Program-made: the position numbers and the translations under genes
In this document: piece by piece, positions 1 through 8,473 of the stretch
Position numbering within the stretch: position 1 is the stretch's first letter
Layout of the letters: every line of letters starts with the position of its first letter
Notes under the pieces: model-generated
The model's input: only the letters and a program-made list of their open reading frames with translations
Told to the model about the DNA's origin: nothing
Databases searched by the model: none
Assembly: GCA_028819075.1 (NCBI GenBank)
Contig: JAPPMM010000023.1
Span: forward strand, 1 to 64,000
Direction of reading: 5' to 3'
Length of the DNA stretch: 64,000 nt
DNA from: Gammaproteobacteria bacterium
GTDB taxonomy: Bacteria; Gemmatimonadota; Gemmatimonadetes; Longimicrobiales; Gaopeijiaceae

Positions 1-321
1 GGTGCCGACGCGCGCGGCTGCGGGCGCGGGTTGCCGGGCCGGGACTGGACGCGGGGTGCCGGAGTGGGCCGGGAACGCACGCTGGGTGGTGCCGACGCGC
101 GCGGCTGCGGGCGCGGGTTGCCGGGCCGGGACTGGACGCGGGGTGCCGGAGTGGGCCGGGAACGCACGCTGGGTGGTGCCGACACGCGCGGCTGCGACCG
201 CGGGGTGCCGGGCCGGGACTGGACGCGGGGTGCGGGGGTTGGCCGTGAGCGCACGCTGGGTGGCCCCGACGCACGCGGCTGGACGCGGGGCGTTGCCGAC
301 GGTCGCGAGCGCACATTCGGC
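1..321. repeat. Tandem 87-bp coding repeat
   Basis: Three successive 87-bp units start at 1, 88 and 175. The first two are identical and the third differs at a few positions. A fourth, shortened 60-bp unit runs 262-321. The array lies in frame inside the minus-strand secreted protein and encodes a 29-residue unit rich in Arg, Pro, Ser and Gln. It continues past the left window edge, so the copy number is unknown. The multiple-of-three period fits expansion and contraction without breaking the reading frame. Confidence 0.9.
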
Positions 322-1436
322 GGTGCCGACGCACGCGGTTGGGCGCGCGGCGCGCTGGACCGGGGCTGTGCGCTGGACCGGGGCTGCACACTGGACCGCG
401 GCAATGTTCCGGGCCGGACCGATGCCGCATCCGACCCCGACCGGACCTGCGCCGTGCGTGGTTGCGACTGGATGCGCGGGGCCGCGGTCCGCGTCCCGGG
501 CCGGACGGCCTCCGCGGAACCCCCGCTCCCTCGCGGCCGTGCAGTCCTGGTAGAACCTGGCTCCGGGCGCACCACGCGCGGCCGAGCGCTGACGCCCGAT
601 CCTCTCTCCACCGCTGGCGAGGAGGCGGCCGCCGATCGCTCCGAAACTCGAGCCACTGTGGTGCGCGGAGCGACGCGCGCGGTACGCGCCACCGCCGTCC
701 GTCGCGGGTCTTCCTTGTACCGCACCCCCGGAGCCGGGGCATACCCGCCCACGTATCCGGATCCGTACCCCAGCCTGCCGCCGCTCACGTACCGGTAGCG
801 CGGCGCGTAGGAGTAGTAGCCATGGTGCACCGGATAGCCATGGTAGACGGGGTAGCCGCCGTAGACGGGATACGAGTACCACGGGTCGTAGCTCCGGCTG
901 CGCCATCCGAAGGCGAACCAGCCGTTCCCGAACCAGCCGTTCCCGTACCAGCCGTTCCCGTACCAGGGGTTGAAGGTGTACCAGGGGCTCCAGAAGGGGT
1001 CATGCCAGGCGAACCAGGGGCTGTAATAAGCGGGGTAGTGCCACCCGAATCCGAAGGAGATCGCCAGCCCCCACCGGCTCACCCGCCGCCGGCACCGGTG
1101 TGCGGAGTAGTCGTACGGGTCGATCCAGCCGTAGAGGTAGTCGCCCCCGTACCAGCGGCACCGAGGTCCGGAATAGTCGTATCCCGTATACGAATCCATG
1201 TAGTAGCGGTCGCTCACCCCGACGCCGTAGAACACTTCCGCCGCCGTGGCGGGGGTCCGCGAGCGAAGGGAGGTCGACCGGTGGTAGGCGAGCCCGACGC
1301 CGACTCCGTCCCAGACCGAAGCGCCCACCGCGAAGGACAAGGAGGACTCCTCGGCAAACTCCTGAGCCGCCGCGCCCGGGTTCCAGGCGACCCCTGCCGT
1401 CAACACCATCGCCGCACTTCCGAGGATCGCGCGCAT
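1..1436 (-). CDS. Secreted aromatic-rich protein with Arg/Pro repeats (partial)
   Basis: The start is an ATG at 1436 with GGGAGG a few bases upstream. The C terminus lies beyond the left edge; 478 codons are visible. Residues 1-25 form a signal peptide ending in GAAAQ. Residues of roughly 80-220 are extremely rich in Tyr, Trp, Gly and Pro, with repeated NGWYG/NGWFG and HGYPV motifs. The rest is an Arg/Pro/Ser/Gln-rich low-complexity tail built from the 87-bp units. No enzymatic motif is visible. An envelope or surface-associated structural role is possible but is inference. Plus-strand open frames over this stretch are shadows caused by its GC-rich codons. Confidence 0.75.
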   Translation of the reverse strand, partial: MRAILGSAAMVLTAGVAWNPGAAAQEFAEESSLSFAVGASVWDGVGVGLAYHRSTSLRSRTPATAAEVFYGVGVSDRYYMDSYTGYDYSGPRCRWYGGDYLYGWIDPYDYSAHRCRRRVSRWGLAISFGFGWHYPAYYSPWFAWHDPFWSPWYTFNPWYGNGWYGNGWFGNGWFAFGWRSRSYDPWYSYPVYGGYPVYHGYPVHHGYYSYAPRYRYVSGGRLGYGSGYVGGYAPAPGVRYKEDPRRTAVARTARVAPRTTVARVSERSAAASSPAVERGSGVSARPRVVRPEPGSTRTARPRGSGGSAEAVRPGTRTAAPRIQSQPRTAQVRSGSDAASVRPGTLPRSSVQPRSSAQPRSSAPRAQPRASAPPNVRSRPSATPRVQPRASGPPSVRSRPTPAPRVQSRPGTPRSQPRVSAPPSVRSRPTPAPRVQSRPGNPRPQPRASAPPSVRSRPTPAPRVQSRPGNPRPQPRASA

Positions 1437-1451
1437 GATTCCCTCCCGAGG

Positions 1452-1478
1452 CTTCAGGACATTATGGGGAATCTGAAG
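1452..1478 (-). promoter_or_regulatory. Possible promoter region of the secreted repeat protein
   Basis: On the minus strand a CATAAT sequence, close to a -10 consensus, lies just upstream of the gene starting at 1436. It is enclosed by an inverted repeat with arms CTTCAG (1452-1457) and CTGAAG (1473-1478). No good -35 box is visible, so the call is weak. Confidence 0.3.
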
Positions 1479-1582
1479 CAGAAACCGTGCCATCCAAACT
1501 CTCCGTTACCTGGGCCCGCGCGCGGCCGAGGAACGTCCCATTTGCGGGACGAGGCCGGAACGCGAATGGGACGGGGCCCGGC

Positions 1583-1705
1583 CTACGGACCCCGGGAGCG
1601 CATCCACCACTCGATCATCCCCAGAACCAGCACGAGCAGGAAGGGCGCCAGAACCAGCGCCAGCTTGAAGCCGGCCTGGGATCGATCCTCCTTCGTACGT
1701 CGCAC
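1583..1705 (-). CDS. 40-residue single-span membrane peptide
   Basis: A GTG at 1705 preceded by GGAG opens a 40-codon frame. It encodes a charged N terminus (RRTKEDRSQ), one hydrophobic helix of about 20 residues (FKLALVLAPFLLVLVLGMI) and a short basic tail (EWWMRSRGP). This is the classic layout of a small single-pass membrane protein with the N terminus in the cytoplasm by the positive-inside rule. It lies between the secreted repeat protein and icd and is too short for usual gene finders. No family is recognised. Confidence 0.5.
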   Translation of the reverse strand: MRRTKEDRSQAGFKLALVLAPFLLVLVLGMIEWWMRSRGP

Positions 1706-1755
1706 CTCTGCTCTCCATGATCCCCGGTAGGGCTCTCATGCAACCCGGCAATCGC

Positions 1756-1792
1756 TTGTTAGCGCCTTACACCCGCGGTAAACTTCGCGGGT
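1756..1792 (+). promoter_or_regulatory. Putative icd promoter with overlapping palindromic operator
   Basis: A TTGTTA at 1756-1761 and a TAAACT at 1779-1784 are separated by exactly 17 bases, fitting a sigma70 promoter reading toward icd. An inverted repeat with 7-base arms ACCCGCG (1771-1777) and CGCGGGT (1786-1792) encloses the -10 box. A protein bound there would block RNA polymerase, so an operator is a reasonable inference. The same sequence could also fold as a hairpin. Confidence 0.5.
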
Positions 1793-1859
1793 CCTTGAAC
1801 CCCGGGCGAGATCGGGCTCGCCGGAACTCACCCCTGTATCCTAGCCCCCCTGCAGCCTC

Positions 1860-3095
1860 ATGGCACAATACAAACACGCTCAGGTGCCCTCCGCGGGCGA
1901 GACCGTCACCGTTCGGGACGGCGCAGTCAACGTGCCGGCCAAGCCCATCGTCCCGTTCATCGAAGGTGACGGCATCGGCCCCGACATCTGGCACGCCACC
2001 CGCGCCGTGGTCGACGCGGCGGTGGCTCACGCGTACGGCGATTCGCGCGAGGTCATGTGGATGGAGGTGTACGCGGGCGAGAAGGCGCAGGAGAAGACGG
2101 GAGAGTGGCTGCCCGACGAGACCTACGACGCGCTGCGCGAGTTCAAGGTGGCCATCAAGGGCCCGCTCACCACGCCGGTTGGGAAGGGCATCCGCTCGCT
2201 CAACGTGACGCTCCGCCAGCAGCTCGATCTCTACTCCTGCATTCGCCCGGTGCGCTACATCCCCGGGGTGCCTTCGCCGATGCGCGAGCCGGAGAAGCTC
2301 GACGTGGTGATTTTCCGCGAGAACACGGAGGACGTCTACGCGGGCATCGAGTGGGCTTCCGGCAGCGAGGGCGCGGAGAGGGTGCGCTCGTTCCTTGTGG
2401 ACGAGATGGGCGCCAACGTGCGCCCGCGGAGCGGGATCGGGGTCAAGCCGATCAGCCCGTTCGGCACTCATCGTCATGTCGCCGCCGCATTGCGCTACGC
2501 GGTGGCGCGCGGGCGCAGTTCGGTGACGCTGGTGCACAAGGGCAACATCATGAAGTTCACCGAGGGCGCGTTCCGCGACTGGGGATACGAGGTCGCCGCC
2601 CGGGATTTCGGGGATGAGACGATTCCCGAGTCGGCCATCTGGGAGGGCGCGGATCCCGCGGGCCGCATCGTGGTCAAGGACCGCATCGCCGACGCCATGT
2701 TCCAGCAGGTGCTGCTGAGGCCTTCGGAATACGACGTCATCGTGACGCCCAACCTGAACGGCGACTACCTCTCCGACGCGTGCGCGGCGCAGGCGGGCGG
2801 CCTCGGGATGGCGCCGGGCGCGAACCTGGGGGACGAAGTCGCCCTCTTCGAGGCCACGCACGGGACGGCGCCCAAGTACGCCGGCCAGAACAAGGTCAAC
2901 CCGGGGTCGCTGATCCTGTCCGCGGGTATGATGCTCCAGCACATGGGCTGGACCGAGGCGGCGGACGCCGTCGACCGGGGCCTGGAGGGCGCCGTTGCGG
3001 CCCGGACGGTGACGTACGACCTGGAGCGCCAGATGGAGGGCGCGACCAAGGTGTCGACCTCGGCCTTCGGACAGGCCGTGATCGACCACATGTAG
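1860..3095 (+). CDS. icd: NADP-dependent isocitrate dehydrogenase
   Basis: This 411-residue protein is the E. coli-type homodimeric isocitrate dehydrogenase, converting isocitrate to 2-oxoglutarate and CO2 with NADP in the TCA cycle. Visible signatures are the RSLNVTLRQ segment, which contains the serine phosphorylated by AceK in E. coli, the [14 protein letters not shown] substrate region, [11 protein letters not shown], and the NLNGDYLSD and [11 protein letters not shown] metal/NADP regions near the C terminus. Length is normal for the family. It begins at an ATG downstream of a promoter-like sequence with a palindrome and is followed after 11 bases by pepA. The malate dehydrogenase gene lies separately at 29391. 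Confidence 0.95.
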   Translation: MAQYKHAQVPSAGETVTVRDGAVNVPAKPIVPFIEGDGIGPDIWHATRAVVDAAVAHAYGDSREVMWMEVYAGEKAQEKTGEWLPDETYDALREFKVAIKGPLTTPVGKGIRSLNVTLRQQLDLYSCIRPVRYIPGVPSPMREPEKLDVVIFRENTEDVYAGIEWASGSEGAERVRSFLVDEMGANVRPRSGIGVKPISPFGTHRHVAAALRYAVARGRSSVTLVHKGNIMKFTEGAFRDWGYEVAARDFGDETIPESAIWEGADPAGRIVVKDRIADAMFQQVLLRPSEYDVIVTPNLNGDYLSDACAAQAGGLGMAPGANLGDEVALFEATHGTAPKYAGQNKVNPGSLILSAGMMLQHMGWTEAADAVDRGLEGAVAARTVTYDLERQMEGATKVSTSAFGQAVIDHM

Positions 3096-3106
3096 GCGGG
3101 AGGCAC

Positions 3107-4597
3107 ATGCGGGTAGAGGTCGTTCGCGGGCCGTCCGGCCGGCATGACACGCCGCTCGTGGCGGGGTTCCTGTTCGAGGGGCGAGACGCTCCCCCGCTGG
3201 CCGCCCCGGGCTCGGTTCTCGCCCGCTCCGTGGCGCGCGCTGCCGGGGACCTTCGCGGCCGCTCCGGAAGCAGCCACCTGTTCCACGCCGACCCCGGCGA
3301 TGCCGGCCCGCGGCGCCTTCTTCTGCTCGGCGCCGGGAAGCGGGCCGACTGCAACCCCGAGGCGATCAGGCGGCTGGCCGCGCGGGCCGTGCGCAAGGCG
3401 TCCGAGCTGGAGATCGACCGGGTAACCATCGACGGGCTGGGCGCCCCTTCGATCGACCCGGAGAAGTTTGGGCAGGTGGTGGCGGAGGGCGCCGTCCTCG
3501 CGGCCTGGCGCTTTGACGAGCTCAAGACCCGGGCCGACGAGAAGGATCCCCCCGCCTGCACCGTCACGACCGTGGAGATCGCGACGGAATCCGACTTCGA
3601 TGCGACGGGATCGGGCGCTCGCACGGGGGCGATCCTGGCGGAGGCGGAGAACTTCGCGCGCACCCTCCAGTCGTGGCCCGGGAACGTGGCCACGCCCACC
3701 CACCTGGCCGACAGGGCAAGCGATCTGGCCTCGGAGCTGGGCCTCGAGGTGCGGGTGCTCGGGCCCCGGGAGATGCGGGACGAGAACATGCTGGCGCTCC
3801 TGGCCGTCGCCCAGGGCTCGGCGCAGGACCCGCGGCTGATCGTCCTCGAGTATCACGGCGGAACCCGCGGCGATGCTCCGCTGGTACTGGTGGGCAAGGG
3901 GCTGACCTTCGATGCGGGGGGCATCTCGCTCAAGCCGGCCAAGGGCATGGAGGACATGAAGTTCGACATGTCGGGCGGCGCCGCCGTCCTGGGCGCCATG
4001 CGAGGTGTCGCCCGCCTCGGCCTGGACGTCAACGTGGTGGGCATCGTTCCCAGCTCCGAAAACCTCGTGAACGGAAGCGCGGTCAAGCCGGGAGACGTCA
4101 TCGGGTCCCGGGAGGGCAAGACCATCGAAGTGATCAATACGGACGCCGAAGGCAGGCTGATCCTCGCGGACGCCCTCTCGTACGCGCGCACCTTCGAGCC
4201 GGACGCCATCGTGGACTGCGCCACGCTGACCGGCGCCTGCGTCATCGCGCTCGGGCACCATGCTTCCGCGGTCCTGGGGACCGATGATGCCCTCGTGGAG
4301 GAACTGCGCGCCGCCGGCGACCTCAGCGGCGAGCGCTGCTGGCCGCTGCCGATCTGGCCGGAGTACCGCCGCCAGCTCAACAGCCACACCGCCGATCTGA
4401 AGAACGTGGGCGGGCGTCCCGCCGGCACCATCACGGCCGCCTGCTTCCTGCGCGAGTTCGTGGGGGACGCGAAATGGGCCCATCTGGACATCGCCGGCAC
4501 CGCGTACGGGGAAGGGAAGCTGCCCTACCAGCGGCCGGGCGGCTACGGGTCTCCGACCCGGCTGCTCATCGAGTGGGTCAGGACGCGCGCCGCGTGA
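3107..4597 (+). CDS. pepA: Leucyl aminopeptidase (M17 family)
   Basis: A 496-residue cytosolic metallo-aminopeptidase of family M17, which removes N-terminal residues from peptides and normally forms a two-zinc hexamer. The ATG at 3107 follows a GGGAGG ribosome site. The variable N-terminal domain spans about residues 1-170. The catalytic domain shows VGKGLTFDAGGISLKP, with metal-binding Lys and Asp, and the family signature NTDAEGRL, followed by DCATLTGA. Its stop overlaps a possible GTG start of the next gene (GTGA at 4594). Confidence 0.93.
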   Translation: MRVEVVRGPSGRHDTPLVAGFLFEGRDAPPLAAPGSVLARSVARAAGDLRGRSGSSHLFHADPGDAGPRRLLLLGAGKRADCNPEAIRRLAARAVRKASELEIDRVTIDGLGAPSIDPEKFGQVVAEGAVLAAWRFDELKTRADEKDPPACTVTTVEIATESDFDATGSGARTGAILAEAENFARTLQSWPGNVATPTHLADRASDLASELGLEVRVLGPREMRDENMLALLAVAQGSAQDPRLIVLEYHGGTRGDAPLVLVGKGLTFDAGGISLKPAKGMEDMKFDMSGGAAVLGAMRGVARLGLDVNVVGIVPSSENLVNGSAVKPGDVIGSREGKTIEVINTDAEGRLILADALSYARTFEPDAIVDCATLTGACVIALGHHASAVLGTDDALVEELRAAGDLSGERCWPLPIWPEYRRQLNSHTADLKNVGGRPAGTITAACFLREFVGDAKWAHLDIAGTAYGEGKLPYQRPGGYGSPTRLLIEWVRTRAA

Positions 4598-4644
4598 CGT
4601 CGCCCCCGGAACCGGCAGTAGCGCCTGCGGGCGTTGCCGTTCCG

Positions 4645-6663
4645 ATGCCGCGGAGCCTCCCGCGCCCCTCCCGCTCCAGCGCCATCTGCGTCGCCATCCT
4701 GTTCTGCCTGGTTCCCGGGCGATCCGCGGCACAGGAGCCTCCGGACACGGTGCCTCCGCCTCCGGCCGACACCGCCGCGGTCGACTCCCTCGCAGCCGCA
4801 GCCGACTCGCTCGCGCCGGTGCCCGACTCGCTGGCCGCGGACTCTCTCCCCGGCGGCGGATTCGCTCCTCCCGGCGGATTCCCCCTCGAGGGGGATTCAC
4901 TCGCGGACTCCCTCGTCGTCCAGCCCTTCCCGCAGCTTCCCGACCCCTCCCGCGGCGGATGGGCCGCCGGGGTGTGGGAATGGGACCGCGAGGCGCTGCT
5001 CGGCAACCAGGCGCTCTCGCTGGCGCAGCTTCTGGATCAGATTCCGGGGACTGTCGCGCTGAGAGGAGGGGACTTCGGAACCCCCAACATCGTGACCGCC
5101 TTCGGGGGCGGAGGCGGGCGCGTGCGCCTCTACATCGACGGCTTCGAGATGGTCCCGCTCAGGGCCGGCGCCCCCGATCTGGCGCAGGTCGGGCTGGCCG
5201 GGTTCCAGCATGTGCGCGTGCGCCGCTCCACCGACGGCCTGCGCGTGGAGCTGACCAGCCTCGAAGTGGATGATCCACGACCCTATTCCCTGGTCGAGGT
5301 GGGAACCGGGGATCTTCAGACCAACATGCTGCGCGCGACCTTCTCGCACCCCTTCTCCCTGGGAGGGAGCCTGGCCTTTACGCTGGACCGCCTCGACACC
5401 GAGGGCACCGGGCGCAGGGAGCCTGGGGCCACGACCGGCGGCTGGCTGCGCTACAGCCGCCACGTGGGCTCGCGCGTGAGCCTGCGCGGGGAGCTGCGCC
5501 GCATCTCGGCCTCCCGCCCGAGCGCGCTCTACACGCCCGCGCAGCATGGCAGGAGCGACTGGAGCCTGCGCGCGCGAGCCATCCTGCTTGACGGCGTCAA
5601 CGCGGAGGTGTTTACCGGAAGATCCTCCACGACCGCTCCGGCGGACGAAGCGAACCCCGATGCGGCCGTGGCGTCCCTGAGCCGTAGCCAGACGGGCATC
5701 CGGCTCGCCGCCGAGCACGCCTTCGGAGAGCGTGCGGGCGTGTGGACCACCGGTCGCTGGGCATCGATGGGCGGCGACGCATGGCCCGAGCGGACCCTGG
5801 AGGTCGCCGCCGGCCTGCACACGTTTCTGGGAGGGATCGAAGGAGACTGGAGCCGTGAGAGGTGGCTCGGGGAGGATCTCTCGCTCCGAAGCCTGCGCGC
5901 GTGGACCGCGCCCCTGCTCGGCCTCTCGTTCTTCGGCGAGACCCGGGACGGCGTGACGGGGGTTCCCTTCCGGTTGTTCGATCCCCGCGACACCATCCCG
6001 GAGATCCCCCGGCTTGCCGGGCCTCCCGTCTCCTTCACCACCGAGCGAAGCTCCACCCGCGTGGGAGCGCAGTTCGCCTGGCGCGGCCTGTCCCTCGGGG
6101 CGGCCCGGGTCGAGCTCGAGCAGGACCAGCTCACGCCGTTCGGGTTCCCGATGGACTCCGCGGGCGTGGTGCAGGAGGGCGGAAAGCGCTCGGGAATCGA
6201 GGCCAGCGCCCGGGTGCCCCTGTACTTCAACGGCCTCTACGCCGGGTTGTCCTACCAGGTATGGGACAAGGATGCGCCCGACTGGCGCTATCTGCCGGAA
6301 GAGAGCTGGAACGGGCAGCTCGGATACCACAGGACCTTCCTGGAGACGCAGAACTTCGAGATCTGGACCGAGATCGGAGTGGAGGGACGCGAGCCCATGG
6401 TCGTGCCCTTCATGGCGCCTGAGGACCCCGGCGGCGAGCTTCCCGGAGAAGCCGACCCCGAAGGAGAGGTGAACGCGCCCGCGTTTCTCACGGTGCCCTA
6501 TCACCAGAGCTGGTACTTTCGCCTGCAACTCCGGGTTCTGACGTTCCATCTCTTCGTGCTGACCGAAAACTTCACCGCGGAGCGGGAACTGCAGGACTTC
6601 CCGGAGCGGTTTCTCCCCGGTGGCCGGTCCATCTACGGGATCAAGTGGACGCTGTGGAACTGA
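4645..6663 (+). CDS. TonB-dependent receptor-like outer-membrane protein
   Basis: The protein starts at ATG 4645 with an Arg-rich, hydrophobic signal peptide ending AAQ. A GTG at 4594 overlapping the pepA stop is an alternative start and would add 17 residues. A Pro/Asp/Ser-rich linker (about residues 30-110) precedes a plug-like domain (LAQLLDQIPGTVALRGG, then RVRLYIDGFEMVPL). The rest, to the C-terminal aromatic residue pair WN, alternates short beta-strands typical of an outer-membrane barrel. At 672 residues it is short for a full TonB receptor and no TonB box is obvious. Plug-barrel protein of unknown substrate is the safest description. Confidence 0.75.
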   Translation: MPRSLPRPSRSSAICVAILFCLVPGRSAAQEPPDTVPPPPADTAAVDSLAAAADSLAPVPDSLAADSLPGGGFAPPGGFPLEGDSLADSLVVQPFPQLPDPSRGGWAAGVWEWDREALLGNQALSLAQLLDQIPGTVALRGGDFGTPNIVTAFGGGGGRVRLYIDGFEMVPLRAGAPDLAQVGLAGFQHVRVRRSTDGLRVELTSLEVDDPRPYSLVEVGTGDLQTNMLRATFSHPFSLGGSLAFTLDRLDTEGTGRREPGATTGGWLRYSRHVGSRVSLRGELRRISASRPSALYTPAQHGRSDWSLRARAILLDGVNAEVFTGRSSTTAPADEANPDAAVASLSRSQTGIRLAAEHAFGERAGVWTTGRWASMGGDAWPERTLEVAAGLHTFLGGIEGDWSRERWLGEDLSLRSLRAWTAPLLGLSFFGETRDGVTGVPFRLFDPRDTIPEIPRLAGPPVSFTTERSSTRVGAQFAWRGLSLGAARVELEQDQLTPFGFPMDSAGVVQEGGKRSGIEASARVPLYFNGLYAGLSYQVWDKDAPDWRYLPEESWNGQLGYHRTFLETQNFEIWTEIGVEGREPMVVPFMAPEDPGGELPGEADPEGEVNAPAFLTVPYHQSWYFRLQLRVLTFHLFVLTENFTAERELQDFPERFLPGGRSIYGIKWTLWN

Positions 6664-6673
6664 GGCGCGGCGC

Positions 6674-7561
6674 GTGATTCACAGCATGACCGGATACGGC
6701 GAAGCCGCGTGCGAGACGGAACAGGGTCTTGTGCGCGCGGAGATCCGCACGGTCAACCACCGCTTCTTCAACGCCCGGCTCAGGACGCCTCCCGGGTGCG
6801 AACGTCATCACGCCCGCATCGAACGCTGGTTGAAGAAGTCGCTGCCCCGGGGGCACGTCAGCTACTCGCTCACGCTGGATCCCGGCGACAGCGCCGAGCC
6901 GGAACTCCTCGTGGACGTCGAGCGTGCCCGCGCCTGGGCGGCATCGCTCGAGCGTCTCGCCGCGGAGTTGAGGCTGGACAGCCGGATCGGGCTCGATGCG
7001 CTGATCCGGCTCCAGGGCGTGATGCGGAGCAGGGACTCCGCGCGTCGCGAAATCGACATCGACGAAGAAGACCTGCGCGAGGTGACGGGCGAGGCGGCGG
7101 ACGCTGCTGTCCGAATGCGGCGGGCGGAGGGGGAGCGCATGGAGGCGGATCTCCTGGACGTGCTGGCCGGCATGCGCGAGGAACTCGACCGCGTGGAGGA
7201 ACGGGCCCCGGAGCGTCTCGTCCGGGAGCGCGACCGCCTGAGCGCGGCCATCCAGGAGCTGCTCGGCGATGTGCCTGCGGACCCGGACCGGATCGCCCGC
7301 GAGATCGCGCACCTGGCCGAGAGATGGGACATCAACGAGGAGATCGTGCGCCTGCGTTCGCACATGCAGCTCTTCGAGGAGACGCTCGAGGGAGCCGACG
7401 GAGCGCCGGTGGGCAAGCGGCTGGGCTTCATCATGCAGGAGATGCACCGGGAGGCCAACACCATCGGCGCCAAGGCCAACGACGCCCGCATGGCGGAGTC
7501 GGTCCTGTCGCTCAAGGGTGGGGTGGAGCGCATTCGCGAGCAGTTGGAGAACGTCCAGTGA
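6674..7561 (+). CDS. yicC: YicC family endoribonuclease
   Basis: The 295-residue protein begins with the family-typical sequence IHSMTGYGEA from a GTG at 6674. It carries the conserved C-terminal RLGFIMQEMHREANTIGAKAND segment. YicC proteins are reported as endoribonucleases that promote decay of small regulatory RNAs, and they usually sit upstream of gmk, as here. The stop overlaps the gmk start by four bases (GTGA, 7558-7561), so translation is probably coupled. The middle, about residues 90-230, is Arg/Glu-rich and helical. Confidence 0.9.
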   Translation: MIHSMTGYGEAACETEQGLVRAEIRTVNHRFFNARLRTPPGCERHHARIERWLKKSLPRGHVSYSLTLDPGDSAEPELLVDVERARAWAASLERLAAELRLDSRIGLDALIRLQGVMRSRDSARREIDIDEEDLREVTGEAADAAVRMRRAEGERMEADLLDVLAGMREELDRVEERAPERLVRERDRLSAAIQELLGDVPADPDRIAREIAHLAERWDINEEIVRLRSHMQLFEETLEGADGAPVGKRLGFIMQEMHREANTIGAKANDARMAESVLSLKGGVERIREQLENVQ

Positions 7562-8220
7562 CGCCGCCGACGCCCGGCGACGGCCCCATCGTGCTGGCGG
7601 GCCCCACCGGGGTCGGCAAGACCACCGTGGCCCGTGCGCTGGCCGCGGACCGGGGCGGCTTCGTCTTCTCGGTTTCCGCGACCACCCGCCGGCCCCGCCC
7701 GGGCGAGCGCGACGGCGCGGACTACGAATTCGTGTCCCGGGAGGAGTTCGAGCGCATGGTGGACGCCGGCGAGTTCGCGGAATGGGCGCGCGTGCATGAC
7801 CAGATGTACGGGACCCCGCTGCGCAATCTGGCAGGGGGCGACGGGCGCCGCGTGCTGCTGGACATCGACGTCCAGGGCGCCGCCCAGGTGCGCGGAAATG
7901 TCCCTTCGGCCGTGTTCGTCTTCCTGCTGCCGCCGTCGCTCGGGACGCTGCTCGCACGGTTGTCCGGGCGCGGAACCGAGCCGCGGGACGAGGTCGCCCG
8001 CCGGCTGGGAGTCGCGCGCGACGAACTGGCGCGGGTGCCGGAATTCGACCACGTGCTGGTCAACGACGACCTGGACGCGACCGTCGCGGCGGTGCGGGCG
8101 ATCGCGCGCGGAGACGCGAGCGCGGCCGGGTCGCTGCGCGCCGCGAGGGAGGAGGCGGAGTCGCTCCGCCGCGGGATCGCTACACTTCTCGCCCGGGATT
8201 TCGATATCTTATCGGAATAG
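7558..8220 (+). CDS. gmk: Guanylate kinase
   Basis: This 220-residue enzyme phosphorylates GMP to GDP with ATP. It has the P-loop GPTGVGKTT near the N terminus, the GMP-binding SVSATTRRPRPGERDGADYEFV segment (about residues 40-60), and LLDIDVQGAAQVR. Its GTG start lies inside the yicC stop. rpoZ follows after 21 bases. The yicC-gmk-rpoZ-coaBC order is widely conserved and links nucleotide supply to transcription components. Confidence 0.94.
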   Translation: MTPPTPGDGPIVLAGPTGVGKTTVARALAADRGGFVFSVSATTRRPRPGERDGADYEFVSREEFERMVDAGEFAEWARVHDQMYGTPLRNLAGGDGRRVLLDIDVQGAAQVRGNVPSAVFVFLLPPSLGTLLARLSGRGTEPRDEVARRLGVARDELARVPEFDHVLVNDDLDATVAAVRAIARGDASAAGSLRAAREEAESLRRGIATLLARDFDILSE

Positions 8221-8241
8221 CCACATCTCCGGAGAAGACAG

Positions 8242-8454
8242 ATGCGCGTGTTTACACCCCAGGAAGTCGCCGAACCCGCCATGAGCAAGTACCTGGGCGT
8301 CCTGATCGCCGCGAAGTATGCCCGCGAGCTCAACGCGATGCCGCGCGAGGCGATGCCCATGGACGAGAAGAAGCTCACCACCAAGGCGCTCGAGGCGCTG
8401 ACCTCCGACCACATCGAGTACCGGCTGCAGTTCCGGAGCCAGGGGACGGAATAG
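8242..8454 (+). CDS. rpoZ: RNA polymerase omega subunit
   Basis: A 70-residue protein with the omega core KYLGVLIAAKYARELN followed by a short C-terminal segment (KALEALTSDHIEYRL). Omega assists assembly of the beta-prime subunit into RNA polymerase and in many bacteria contributes to ppGpp binding. The ATG at 8242 has a GGAGAAG ribosome site. The position between gmk and coaBC supports the assignment despite its small size. A synthetase-only RelA/SpoT protein at 23586 could supply the alarmone in this genome. Confidence 0.88.
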   Translation: MRVFTPQEVAEPAMSKYLGVLIAAKYARELNAMPREAMPMDEKKLTTKALEALTSDHIEYRLQFRSQGTE

Positions 8455-8473
8455 CCGCGAGGAGGCCTGATCG

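Noticed and set aside
1-321. CRISPR array
   Set aside because: The units are adjacent with no unique spacers, are 87 bp long, and stay in frame within a protein.
2-1730. Several long plus-strand open frames over the left edge, the largest at 339-1730
   Set aside because: Their products are Arg/Pro/Gly-rich and unlike proteins. The minus-strand frame has a signal peptide, a ribosome site and a coherent composition, so these are shadows.
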